A DNA stretch of 49,824 bases, from positions 32,098,024 through 32,147,847 of the forward strand of contig CAIIXF020000006.1 of assembly GCA_903813345.2 (NCBI GenBank). Reading direction: 5' to 3'. The translations under genes and the position numbers were made by a program. The stretch is from Owenia fusiformis. Taxonomy: Eukaryota; Annelida; Polychaeta; Sabellida; Oweniidae. Under the pieces are notes generated by a model. That model saw only the letters and a program-made list of their open reading frames with translations, ran no database searches and was not told the DNA's origin. Each line of letters begins with the position of its first letter. The first letter of the stretch is position 1. This document shows, piece by piece, positions 31,243-41,870 of this stretch.

Positions 31243-31287
31243 CTTGTTTCAATATACACACAGCAGGCTGGTCAATGGACGGAACTG

Positions 31288-32564
31288 TAAAAGAAAACGA
31301 TTGATGACAAAATGTTTAATACAAACATTGTTCCAAACAATGCATATAATTAATAATGAACATTATACGGGGTGAATGATGAGAAATGGATGCTTTTTAT
31401 ACAGACACTTTTTTTAAATGGACCAATTTCTTTGATCTTTCCAAAAGTGATACACCATTCAAACCTGAAAATTTTAAGATGAAATATGTGTAAAATACTT
31501 TTATGTATCTTTATTTTTCGTGAGAGAGGTATGGATAACCGAGGTCCAACATTTCATAGCTGTAGGCACCAGGGGTTCAGAAGAATCCCCAGTGGGGATT
31601 CAAATAAAAATATATTTTCTGGAAAAATTCATATGAGTAACCAGAAACATTAATTTACTGTGCATTAAAAACATGACATAGTTAAGTTACACTTATCTCC
31701 AAAAGTTTGGCAACATTTGGCACAGGGTGGGATTGTCTAATTTTGCGAAGATTCCAGACTGAGAGCATGACATTTTACCTTCAGAATTATCAATAATTTC
31801 ACAAAATATATTTTTTAAACTTCAAATCTGCTTCTAGGGCAAAGTAAACCACTTCAGGTAATGACCAAATCAATCAATCTTTTGTAGGAATTTTGTTTAA
31901 AGGCAGTTATGGTCCAAAACAAAGTTATTGAAAATGACACAGACGTCATATACTCAGAAAGATCATTTTTCTATAATTACTTCTTTCAACATCCGGAGAT
32001 TTTTTGAAAATATCTAGAATAGTCTTCTGATGAAAACACATGTTCTTTCTTTGTGCGTCTCTGTTTTGTCCTCAAGAGCTAATCAATTGCATTAAAAGAT
32101 AGAAATCATTTTGAAATGAGTTTTATATAAAAGCATCATAAAACGTAACCATTTGTTTGAATTAGTATTTATTACCTATCAAAATGAAATTTCAAGGAAA
32201 AATCAATCCATTGCAAAAGCTTATAGTTTTGTTTTTGGGCTTGAGCAAGCTATTGGTAGCACTTTCATATTGGCACCCACCCAGAAAAATGCAAGGCTTA
32301 AGATACAGATGGGAAATCAGTCTTATGAATTAGTTATATCCACTATATATCTGAGGAAGATATCATTTTTTTGAAAGATGAATGGTAATTTTTTTATAAA
32401 TTTTCATGTATCAAAATATGCCTAATTCTCTATGTAACAAATTCCCGAGAAAAAATCCACATTTAAATATATACTTCAAGCATTTACTTAAATAGAGTAT
32501 CTTTAAGTAATTTGACTGCATTGGAAAGATTAAGGAATTTGCTTTAAATTGATATGCAGAGATA
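31288..32564. other. Upstream of FDXACB1; no gene recognised
   Basis: This should contain the FDXACB1 promoter and a 5' non-coding exon, but no TATA or CpG cluster stands out. AT-rich, with open frames lacking domains. Confidence 0.35.
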
Positions 32565-33940
32565 TAAAGAGACATGTCAAAGAAAACTTCACATTTAAAT
32601 ACATTTTTTATAACTGTGAATTGGAGGTGCATGGGTCCCTAAAGCTAGCATGGAGACAGTGAAGTGAGGATAACTTTTTAAAATTTCAATGAGTAGGATT
32701 GCAATGGAGACACATTTGTAAGACTCCAAAATTTCCATAAATCATCTTACTTTACCGAGGAACATCAAAGGAGCGGGAAAATGTGTGCTTCTTGCATTGT
32801 TAGAGTACAATAAAGCTCAAACCATTGTGAATTCTAAATATTTCATGTCCACCATTTTGTTTGCTGGGACTATTTTCTAGTCCAAAGTAATCCTCACTTA
32901 TTTATCCATTGTTTATCATTTATAAAGCCTCAACCATGTATCTATCATGATAATTATACTGTTATAGATAAAATATACTAGTGATAATCCATGCCACTTG
33001 GTGAAGTCACAAAACTTGTATGAGGATTAATCAGGAAGTCTAGAAGTAGTTCCAGCAAACAAAATGGTGAACACAGCGCTTGCATTAGGTTAGAAAATTT
33101 GTGAGTCCTAAGGATGCAATTTTTTTTAAAAAGTGTGTCCTTTGAAAAAAAAGTGCGTCCCCTATTTCTAGCCTGTTTTGAGGTATAACTTTATTTTAAA
33201 AGCATTTTTTACCAAAACACCTTGAAGTTAATTTTGTTTTTGATTTCTTGCCGCGAATTTAAAACGGAAGTAAACGTTTAGAACGGACTGAATAAATGCA
33301 TGTTCGTTCATTCGACAATGAATACATTTTATTTCATGAATAACCTAATATTTGTTTCTGAATAGGAAAAAATGTGGCGTGTCATGGTTTCAAATCTAAA
33401 AATAAACAAAGTTGAAAAAATTCGAGAGAATCATGATTATTTGTAAATATTCAACATGTTGAGCCTTATTTACGATTCAAATAAAGGTGAGAGATCATAA
33501 TTATTTGTTTTTGTTAGGTATCGTTGTAAACACATTGTAGTATTGACCTAAAAAAATTTTGCGTCCAAAAAACGGAAATATTTTCAATTTTTGCGTCCTC
33601 CAAATTATTTTTGAGTCCTTAACATGCCTTAAATGCAAGCCCTGTGAACATAAAATATTTATAAGAAACTATGGTTTGAGCTTTATCATACTCTAACAAA
33701 GCAAGAAGTGCACATTTTCATGCTCCTTCGATGTTCCTTGGTAAGGTAAGATGATTCGTATAAATTTTGAATTCTTGCAAATGTGTCACTGTTGCAATCC
33801 TACTCCTTGAAACTTTCAAAAATTAGCCTCATTTCATGGTCTTCATGCTAGCTTTGGGGACCCATGCACCTCCAATTCATAGTTATGAAAAATGCGTTTA
33901 AATGTGAAGTTCTCTTTAGACATATCTCTTTAGTCAGCAA
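32565..33940. repeat. Large inverted repeat (arms ~310 bp) with a smaller fold-back inside
   Basis: Left arm ~32565-32872 and right arm ~33640-33940 are complementary: GAATTGGAGGTGCATGGGTC (32620) pairs with GACCCATGCACCTCCAATTC (33859). AGTAGGATTGCAA and CTCAAACCAT also match. The central part includes a second palindrome (32849-32902 with 33016-33069; core CACCATTTTGTTTGCTGG). The stretch 33095-33620 carries repeated GTGTCC/GCGTCC words next to T/A runs. No coding content. Confidence 0.8.
32849..33069. mobile_element. ~220-bp fold-back/MITE nested in the inverted repeat
   Basis: CACCATTTTGTTTGCTGGGA at the left faces TCCAGCAAACAAAATGGTG at the right, with ~48-bp imperfect arms continuing through CTATTTTCTAG and TAATCCTCA. 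A target duplication was not identified. Confidence 0.55.
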
Positions 33941-33945
33941 ATGCA

Positions 33946-35130
33946 TCCACATAAAGGGAAACAGATACACAAAATCTTGTGACATTTTTTTTTGACTTTT
34001 GATTAACTTTAAGCGCTACCTTAAGGTAAAATAAGGCTACTCCTGAGCCGCATGCACTTAAAAATTGAAATTACAAGAATTTTTTTCTCAAAAAATATAT
34101 GAGCCACACATGGTATATTTTCTATCTGTAATAAACACTTAAACGTTAAACCTCTATTGCTATGAATTTTTTCAGGACTATCAGACATCACATTCTTGAA
34201 ATACAGTACTGGATGAAATAATTAAAATGGGACGGAGGGGGGAGGGGACAGAGGGGGGGGAGTAATAGTTCTATAAAGTGAAACAACTTCACACAAATTC
34301 TTGTATTTGAAAAATTAACTCATTAACTTAGTAAGAAACTGGATGATATACCCCTGGAGACTGAAAAATGGGGACATTTGGAGTAAAAGGACTTAAAGTT
34401 GCGAAACATCTCTAATCATGTCTTATATACATATTGCTCCCCCCCCTCCGTCCCCTCCCCCCCCTCCGTCCCAAATTCATTATTTTCGATTATTTTTTAT
34501 TTCACATATGGAAACTTATTTTATAAATTCAGCAATGACATTAATTTAGTTATGATAACATCACTTACAAGTATTTATTACAGGTCGTCCAGACCATTGT
34601 TGCTTGATTTATAGCAAAAACGTTGATTTGTGCCTGTTGATAGCATTGCGCCTTTTTTAATAGATCTCATACCTTAGATGCGTATCGTTTCAGAAAAAAT
34701 CCCAGAAAACCTAACATATTCTACCATACCGTGTGCCTATCCATTTAGCAATTCAATAGTAAACTTTTTCTTGAAAAAATAAATCTTCCAGATTTGTTGA
34801 ATTTCCTAGCAGAAATTGCCTGCTCCCCCCCTCCGTCCCATATTCACGATCACCGGGTGTGATTTACATGACCGGGAACATAATGGAAATGGTCAAAATG
34901 ACCATAAACATGATGAAATAACCTTTTCAGCCCTCTGCAAATGTGACTGAAAAATAGCTAAAAGTAGGTGCTCAGGAAAGGTCAATGAACAGAATCTTTT
35001 GATTTTTTCAGAAAATGTGTCCAATATATACTTTTTGCTTTGTCATTTCCTGTCAACTTCCATGGTACCTTAAAGAAGAATACTTTAAAACCATTTTTAT
35101 TTACGTTTTATTTGATTTTTATAATATACC
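33946..35130. other. No gene; inverted poly-purine tracts
   Basis: Apart from the G/C-rich tracts annotated separately, this is AT-rich sequence with no recognised coding region. Confidence 0.4.
34229..34260 (+). repeat. G-rich tract, potential G-quadruplex
   Basis: GGGACGGAGGGGGGAGGGGA and onward contains at least four runs of three or more G within 32 nt. The complementary sequence (CCCCTCCGTCCC) recurs at 34439-34472, where it is nearly a doubled copy, and again at 34823-34839. The first two face each other across ~180 bp. Confidence 0.75.
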
Positions 35131-35706
35131 CCCTCCTTACTCACGTCGAGAGCTACCATGTTAGATTTTGAAAGTATAGCTCTCCATCGTGAGGATCTCC
35201 CAGCTGAAGAATTGTGACATCTAAATTTGATCAGCGCCAGTCAACGGCTTGCTGTTTCTCTCAAACTGTAGCCTACATATGGGCTCATATGTGTCTACTT
35301 TCCCCGTGCATGTAGGATCGCGGATGTGCTTCTATGGCGATCAGGAGTTCTAATCGTTTTTTGTTCGATACCCATTTCCAATATGGCGGTTAAACGGAAA
35401 TACTATCGACGCATGCGCAACTTGGGAAACGTCAAGCCGCCATATTGAATATACCTGGCCAAAACTTTTGACACGACCAATAAAATGAAGTCCTGATCGA
35501 TACATAGGGCAGTGAGACGTTCTATAGTTGAGCTGAATGAAAGATGGCGATGTAGGATACATTTTCAGGTATATAATGTGCAACATGAGTTAGCTGAATT
35601 CCCTGAAATTTTCTTTGAAGTCAGGATTCTTAAGCTGTTGATTCTAGCGATAGAGAGCTATACTTTCAAAATCTAAGTAGCTCTCGACGGGAGTAACCCC
35701 CTCCCA
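35131..35706. mobile_element. ~575-bp element with ~55-bp terminal inverted repeats
   Basis: TTACTCACGTCGAGAGCTAC at the left faces, from the right, TTACTCCCGTCGAGAGCTAC, and the match continues TTAGATTTTGAAAGTATAGC to CTCTATCG. Outer edges are C/G-rich and the exact border and target duplication are unclear. No transposase; probably a MITE. Confidence 0.7.
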
Positions 35707-36302
35707 GTCTTGTAGGGTCTATGTCTATGTCAATAATCTGCAAAAGGCTAATAAGCCCATACAAAGCAGTTATATAATTTAACAGTGATAGAATTTGAAT
35801 AGAATATAATTTAAAACCTTAACATTTAAAAATAGATCTATGGTTTACAACTCATTTTAAAATTGAAAGGAACCTTCCTGGTTGGCCCCCTAGGAAGTCC
35901 CTTTATACTGGGGCGACTGTCAGGCTACCGCGTTGACATCACCTCTCTTTACCAGTAGTGCAGGCTTGTTGCTGTGCACTGGGGACCTTTTACATTAAAA
36001 CATAAATCTATATTAAAAATACACCTATTTAATTGCAGTTATTGACATAGGCATAGTATGATGATTTAAAACTACTTCGACTGTCACAGTCTAAGGTGTC
36101 ACCGGGTAGGGTGTTCCATTTAGCTATTGTCCTAGGGAAAAAGCTAAATTTGACAGTCGTGGTGTGGGAGTCCCATGGACAGGGAGACTGAATCCAGGGA
36201 GTGGGGCCACTATATTGATCTCTGAAATACACATACAAAATTTTGTTGAAATAATCTGGAGAGTGCCAAAACAGTTATGTGTACTGTAACTGTAAGCTGA
36301 AT
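35707..36302 (-). mobile_element. 3' end of a LINE, cut by the LTR element
   Basis: The minus-strand frame at 36238-36029 contains KFSFFPRTIAKWNTLP, the SFFPRTIxxWNxLP motif near the C-terminus of many non-LTR reverse-transcriptase polyproteins, then a stop and a 3' UTR-like region (complement of the CCTTCCTGGTTGGCCCCC area). The upstream part would have to lie beyond the LTR insertion at 40627 but was not recognised there. This family differs from the LINEs in FDXACB1 intron 2. Confidence 0.6.
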
Positions 36303-36726
36303 ATACTGTGATGATCTGAGGAGACAAAACCTGAAATATTTTGTAAAAATATCAGTCCCCTGGTGAAATGATGTTGAAGACATGAAGTTTTACCTTAGAA
36401 TGCTGAATCTTTTAAATCAACTGAATTGTCCCTATGTTGTGGCAGAAGAACTAGCCGTTTGATTGTAGTTTGAAGAAGTTATGACATGAAACATGAGAAT
36501 TCGTAGAAATTTCCAGGTGTCGTCCGCCATATTGGATTGCATTTGAAAATAGTCTCACTTGACGACCAATACGTTTCGATGTTAAAATGTGATTCAACGC
36601 ATTAAATATGGAATCTTCTACATAATAACTTAAAGATGAACTCTATGATCGTAATTATATATATGACGGCGATGTATGATACCAATAGCGTGGTAAAAAT
36701 GGTGATTCTAGATTGACAATGGTGCG

Positions 36727-36770
36727 TGACGTCATTAATAATGCGTTCGTGATTGGTTCCTCTATAAAAG
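36727..36770 (+). promoter_or_regulatory. LTR promoter: CRE, CCAAT box (reverse), TATA box
   Basis: TGACGTCA (36727-36734) is a perfect palindromic CRE. ATTGG, a reverse CCAAT box, follows near 36752, then TATAAAAG at 36763-36770. Order and spacing are those of a strong Pol II core promoter; transcription would start near 36795. Confidence 0.7.
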
Positions 36771-37568
36771 AGTGAGGCGGGGAATTTGAATTGTCTTTGG
36801 CATTGGTAACTCGGAGTGGCAACACGTACTCTAAATGGTGAGAGTCCGCGACAGTCCGCGACAGCCCTAGTAATGTTATTTGTAATATAATTTCCCGTCC
36901 CAAGTGTGTCTGAATGTATGGACTTGTGTTTGAAATTGGTTTTGATGACATTTTGGTAGTGTTCTTTGAATAATTGTGTGTGGAAGTCCGCGACTGGTCT
37001 GCGACTTTTGGTAGAAAAGTCCGCGACTTTTGATGATTGTTGGATTTGAAATTCATGATCTAGAATTGCATATCCCAGTGTGTGGACAGTGTTTCTAATT
37101 GCTTATGAATGATTCTTGAGGTATAATAACAGTGTGAAATGTGACGTTTAGTACGCGACTGAATGGAATAACTGACAGCTGATTTGGTCTAGACGTTTCT
37201 GGGCAATTGTGGTCAATTACCGAACAAATTTAGAGTCTTTCATACAGTGACTGACTATTGGTATGTGATTGATTGGGAATAAATGGCACATTGATGATTC
37301 AGTTAGTATACATATTTTGGCAAGAAACACTTAAAGAAGCAAGAACTTGGGCCGCTACCATTATATTGATTAGTTCTTGGAATATGCACTGAGTGACCTT
37401 TGTGTGTGTGAAACCTGGTTGTTATGGGATATTGGATGTGGAATAAATACTGATTGATGAATTATTAGTGGAGATATCATAGCAGTGACATATCTTCTAC
37501 ATATATTAGAGACATTTTGAATAGATAATCATCTTAACTGAGTGATTTAAGTGTACATATTATAGGTT

Positions 37569-37574
37569 AATAAA
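37569..37574 (+). promoter_or_regulatory. LTR poly(A) signal AATAAA
   Basis: AATAAA ~86 nt before the LTR end, consistent with an R/U5 border near 37590. The 3' LTR copy at 40531-40536 would act on the transcript. Confidence 0.6.
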
Positions 37575-37665
37575 CGTGTATATAGTATTGAATATAAACT
37601 AAGTGTCAGTTTCCTGATTTAGCATCAGGGTCCAGTTGTGTAGAGACCTTGCATGCTACAAAAAT

Positions 37666-37679
37666 TGGTGGCAGTAGTG
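37666..37679 (+). other. Candidate primer-binding site
   Basis: TGGTGGCAGTAGTG begins 5 nt after the 5' LTR. The TGG start matches the complement of tRNA CCA ends; the donor tRNA is not identified. Confidence 0.5.
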
Positions 37680-37789
37680 TTTGACGATACTTTACGTGAT
37701 ACTCGGAAGTGATTTAAAAGGGGAAAAGACACTTGTTTTGTTCTATATTATTGCATATATTTATCCTTATTGTACACATATTTGTGAAA

Positions 37790-39202
37790 ATGGCTGAAGG
37801 CGGAATGAATGTGCCTGAAATTACGTTTAAAAATCCAGAGTTGGTGATTAATGGGGATGATGACCAAAGACCACATGTTGCTCTTGGCTCCAGACCTGTT
37901 TCTGTTTCGGCCAATTCAGATTCTGGTATGGAAACGATGGCAAGATGTATGAAATCAGATGAATACAAACTTATTGAAACTGTGGTTTCTGCACCCAATG
38001 CTAGCTTGGTTGATGTTACCCCATTATCAATGGTAAATGAGACGGGAACTCAGAAGGATTTGATATCCAGAAAAAGGTTGGATTTCAATAGATTAAATTC
38101 AACAAGTATGAATAATGAACACCAAAATCATGGAATGGTGACTATGGAACAATTGAATGAAGAAATCGGATCTTTGTTTGAATTACTAGAGGAACAGAAG
38201 AAAAACATTGGTCAGTTAGGTGAAACTGGCTGTCTATCAAGTGAGACTGGTACCAAAATGCTGCCCTTTGAATTAATGCGCAGTAGTTCTGGAGAGGGAA
38301 ATTGCAGTGGAACGTGCAAGAGCTCTGTACAGGGAATAAACCATAGCCTGGCCATGGGTGGAATTGGAAAGGGCATGCACAATAATTCCAGAGATGGGAA
38401 GAGCAATGGTTCTGTACGCACTAGCTGTGGATCGTTGGGGGGATTAATGAAAAATCCCAGGTTCAACGATGATATGGGGGGGAGTAATGAAACTCCCAGC
38501 TCCCATGATCCGGGGGGAAGCACTGGTGCTTCCAGCTCCCAAGTCTTGAGGGGAAGTATGGACACTTCCAGCTCTCAAGAAGCATTAGGTACCAGAGAGA
38601 CAGTGGAAAAGCAGAAGTTGAATGTATTTAATGTACCTGCAGGAAATGGTACATGTTATAATGTGAAACAAGCAGATGTTGTTCCTGACAAATTTAAAGG
38701 CACAAGTGAAGTAGCATGGAGAGATTACCAAATACATTTTGAAACTGTGGCAGTGATTAATAATTGGAACGATGCCCAAAAGGTGGCTCATTTGGCTGTC
38801 AATTTACGGGGAGATGCACAGCAATTATTGGGTGACATGAGTACGGCCACAAGAAATAATTACTCAATGATGGTTGATGAGTTGAGTAGACGTTTTGATG
38901 ATATATGTAACATTGAAACATTTAGAGTACAATTGAAAAACAGGATGAAGAAGAAAGAAGAATCCTATCAAGAATTTGGACAAGCTATAAAAAGATTAGT
39001 GAGGCGAGGTTACCCAGAATTTTCAGCAATGGGACATGAAACTATAGCTGTTGAACATGTGATTAATAAGTTACCAGACAGAGATGCCAGAATGTATGTA
39101 CAAACAAAGAAACCAAAAACAGTGACGGAGGCTATTAACTTAGCGATGGAACTAGATGCATTTAGATTAACAGAGAAACAAAGGAGTGATATACTGGCAT
39201 AA
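37790..39202 (+). CDS. Gag polyprotein (capsid only, no zinc knuckle)
   Basis: From the first ATG (AAAATGGCTG at 37790) the frame gives 470 aa. Residues 1-295 are low-complexity, Ser/Gly/Met/Asn-rich with imperfect ~13-residue repeats (GGSNETPSSHD, GGSTGASSSQ, RGSMDTSSSQ). From ~297 a Retrotrans_gag-type capsid region follows: DKFKGTSEVAWRDY, HLAVNLRGDAQQLL, FGQAIKRLVRRGYP, AVEHVINKLPD, EAINLAMELD. The frame ends right after the capsid, before any CCHC knuckle. A matrix-like region is not recognisable. Absence of Pol suggests a trans-mobilised element; intactness of the frame suggests Gag is still under selection or very young. Confidence 0.85.
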   Translation: MAEGGMNVPEITFKNPELVINGDDDQRPHVALGSRPVSVSANSDSGMETMARCMKSDEYKLIETVVSAPNASLVDVTPLSMVNETGTQKDLISRKRLDFNRLNSTSMNNEHQNHGMVTMEQLNEEIGSLFELLEEQKKNIGQLGETGCLSSETGTKMLPFELMRSSSGEGNCSGTCKSSVQGINHSLAMGGIGKGMHNNSRDGKSNGSVRTSCGSLGGLMKNPRFNDDMGGSNETPSSHDPGGSTGASSSQVLRGSMDTSSSQEALGTRETVEKQKLNVFNVPAGNGTCYNVKQADVVPDKFKGTSEVAWRDYQIHFETVAVINNWNDAQKVAHLAVNLRGDAQQLLGDMSTATRNNYSMMVDELSRRFDDICNIETFRVQLKNRMKKKEESYQEFGQAIKRLVRRGYPEFSAMGHETIAVEHVINKLPDRDARMYVQTKKPKTVTEAINLAMELDAFRLTEKQRSDILA

Positions 39203-39255
39203 CCTGAAAACCTGAAATATTTTGTAATTGAATTAGATGCGGGACGCATCTCATT

Positions 39256-39265
39256 AAGGGGGGAG
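39256..39265 (+). other. Polypurine tract
   Basis: AAGGGGGGAG three nt before the 3' LTR is the expected plus-strand primer of an LTR element. Confidence 0.7.
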
Positions 39266-39268
39266 TTG

Positions 39269-40622
39269 TGTGATGATCTGAGGAGACAAAACCTGAAATA
39301 TTTTGTAAAAATATCAGTCCCCTGGTGAAATGATGTTGAAGACATGAAGTTTTACCTTAGAATGCTGAATCTTTTAAATCAACTGAATTGTCCCTATGTT
39401 GTGGCAGAAGAACTAGCCGTTTGATTGTAGTTTGAAGAAGTTATGACATGAAACATGAGAATTCGTAGAAATTTCCAGGTGTCGTCCGCCATATTGGATT
39501 GCATTTGAAAATAGTCTCACTTGACGACCAATACGTTTCGATGTTAAAATGTGATTCAACGCATTAAATATGGAATCTTCTACATAATAACTTAAAGATG
39601 AACTCTATGATCGTAATTATATATATGACGGCGATGTATGATACCAATAGCGTGGTAAAAATGGTGATTCTAGATTGACAATGGTGCGTGACGTCATTAA
39701 TAATGCGTTCGTGATTGGTTCCTCTATAAAAGAGTGAGGCGGGGAATTTGAATTGTCTTTGGCATTGGTAACTCGGAGTGGCAACACGTACTCTAAATGG
39801 TGAGAGTCCGCGACAGTCCGCGACAGCCCTAGTAATGTTATTTGTAATATAATTTCCCGTCCCAAGTGTGTCTGAATGTATGGACTTGTGTTTGAAATTG
39901 GTTTTGATGACATTTTGGTAGTGTTCTTTGAATAATTGTGTGTGGAAGTCCGCGACTGGTCTGCGACTTTTGGTAGAAAAGTCCGCGACTTTTGATGATT
40001 GTTGGATTTGAAATTCATGATCTAGAATTGCATATCCCAGTGTGTGGACAGTGTTTCTAATTGCTTATGAATGATTCTTGAGGTATAATAACAGTGTGAA
40101 ATGTGACGTTTAGTACGCGACTGAATGGAATAACTGACAGCTGATTTGGTCTAGACGTTTCTGGGCAATTGTGGTCAATTACCGAACAAATTTAGAGTCT
40201 TTCATACAGTGACTGACTATTGGTATGTGATTGATTGGGAATAAATGGCACATTGATGATTCAGTTAGTATACATATTTTGGCAAGAAACACTTAAAGAA
40301 GCAAGAACTTGGGCCGCTACCATTATATTGATTAGTTCTTGGAATATGCACTGAGTGACCTTTGTGTGTGTGAAACCTGGTTGTTATGGGATATTGGATG
40401 TGGAATAAATACTGATTGATGAATTATTAGTGGAGATATCATAGCAGTGACATATCTTCTACATATATTAGAGACATTTTGAATAGATAATCATCTTAAC
40501 TGAGTGATTTAAGTGTACATATTATAGGTTAATAAACGTGTATATAGTATTGAATATAAACTAAGTGTCAGTTTCCTGATTTAGCATCAGGGTCCAGTTG
40601 TGTAGAGACCTTGCATGCTACA
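39269..40622 (+). repeat. 3' LTR, 1,354 bp
   Basis: Offset from the 5' LTR by exactly 2,962 nt throughout; every line compared by eye is identical, including an incidental 133-codon minus-strand open frame. Confidence 0.93.
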
Positions 40623-40884
40623 ATACTTTACATTGCAGCCCTAGAAGTGTCTATTGATTGCTGCACATCAGACAAGCCTAGATTAGGCCTAGATTCTACA
40701 TCTCGAGTAGACTAGCATATAGATGTCATGTCTGAGCCTAATGAGACGTTTGATTGACATTATCTATATGACAAATATTTATCGGTAGATGAGATTTATT
40801 AGTCCTGTTAATGAAATATAATTAACTCCGATATAATTCTAACATAATAAAACTAAAATTACCTCTCAATTTTTGTTTGTGGTG

Positions 40885-41106
40885 TTACTCTTTACTATGT
40901 TGATACAAGATTTTTTTCCCCGATGTCCCATATTTCATTTTCTTTCCACAAACTGCGCATAAGCACACACCCGGCTCGTCAACTTTTCGGAGCCACAATT
41001 GATGAATTACATCTTCATCTCCTTTTTCATCTAACCATTTCCAAAGGAACTTATTTTTGACTCCATTTTCGCAAGGGAGAGCCATTCCCTCTTCGATAGT
41101 CGCCAT
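40885..41106 (-). CDS. First exon of a BED-zinc-finger-like protein (partial)
   Basis: The ATG at 41106 lies in strong context (TCAAAATGGCG). The frame reads through NKFLWKWLDEKGDED, WLRKVDEPG and CAVCGKKMKYG, ending SGKKILYQHS: a W..WL, then C-x2-C, S-G-K, L-x-x-H pattern seen in BED-like fingers attached to hAT-type or host regulatory proteins. A donor CAACATA|GTAAAG lies just before the in-frame stop at 40887-40885, so coding probably leaves here at ~40893 to an exon not found. The LTR retrotransposon sits 260 nt downstream, in the putative intron. Could instead be a transposon-derived exon. Confidence 0.5.
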   Translation of the reverse strand: MATIEEGMALPCENGVKNKFLWKWLDEKGDEDVIHQLWLRKVDEPGVCLCAVCGKKMKYGTSGKKILYQHSKE

Positions 41107-41862
41107 TTTGAACTAAATGAGCCGATAATGTACGGGAATTGCCGATCAATGATCGTGAACGACCGAAGTCAGGACGTAACAACACGAAGTCTATATTTCG
41201 AAATTTCCGTAGACCACAGGCAAATCACGTGCTCTTCTTTTCAGAATACATACTCCCTTATTATTCAATACTTATCCAACATAATAACAACGGGAGTGAC
41301 AAAATAAACATGAACAGCCACATAATTTATGAACCTGACCTATTTATTAAATAACAAATCACACGTGAATCAGCTGATCAGCTGTTTTGGGGCCAGCAAT
41401 TAAACGATTTTTTCCTCAAGTCTTCAACTTATTTGGGCTTCAGATCAACCCATACCCCCCTCTGATATCAACCCGGATTTGCACTGATCTCATGGGGGTC
41501 AAATTTCGGTCTGAAAGTACCGGAACTAGCCGGAAAATCCGGAAAACTTTAAGCCTTGGGAAAGTTTCGTACAATTAAGATTTTCGACATCTAAAAGTCA
41601 CTCGACTTTTTTGTGATTTTGAATCACAGAAAACATTCTGAAGTTTCAAATTGGCACCACGTTTAATTTTTGGCATCCGCCCTAATGTATACCACTTACC
41701 TTTTATTGATTCTTTCATAAGTTTCGTCATAAACTCAGTTTGACCAGAAGTATCTTTGTTGCCGCTCGATTTTTAAAAAAAATGTCCGTTTTCTAATCAC
41801 CCGGATGTGTGGTTTACTTGGAGTCGCCCAAAACGAGGGGTGTCAAACGCAAGATGGTAGAG
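41107..41862. other. Upstream of the BED-like exon; no gene recognised
   Basis: Relatively CpG-containing near 41110-41220 (CGATCAATGATCGTGAACGA), which may be promoter. No TATA box stands out. The rest is unassigned. Confidence 0.35.
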
Positions 41863-41870
41863 ATGCAGAC

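Larger units (their letters stand above)
36307..37660 (+). repeat. 5' LTR, 1,354 bp
   Basis: Starts TGTGATGATC and ends GCATGCTACA. It contains a promoter block at 36727-36770, GTCCGCGAC words (doubled at 36844-36863 and again near 36987 and 37020) and AATAAA at 37569-37574. The distance between promoter and poly(A) signal implies an unusually long R region of ~0.8 kb. Confidence 0.93.
36307..40622 (+). mobile_element. Complete gag-only Ty3-type LTR retrotransposon, recent insertion
   Basis: Two 1,354-bp LTRs (36307-37660, 39269-40622) begin TG and end CA, flanked by the 4-bp duplication ATAC (36303-36306, 40623-40626). The LTRs look identical by eye, which implies very recent insertion. The 1,608-bp interior holds a primer-binding-like TGGTGGCAGTAGTG, one Gag frame and a polypurine tract. 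Protease, reverse transcriptase, RNase H and integrase are absent, so any mobility must depend on enzymes supplied by another element. Total 4,316 bp. Confidence 0.93.

Noticed and set aside
35350-35586. 78-codon minus-strand open frame
   Set aside because: Lies inside an inverted-repeat-bounded element, has no domain and no initiation support.
36655-37056. 133-codon minus-strand open frame present identically in both LTRs (also 39617-40018)
   Set aside because: It lies antisense to the LTR promoter and R region, is Ser/Thr/Asn-rich without domain, and its identity only reflects the identical LTRs.
38212-38565. 117-codon minus-strand open frame
   Set aside because: Antisense shadow of the repetitive Gag N-terminal region.
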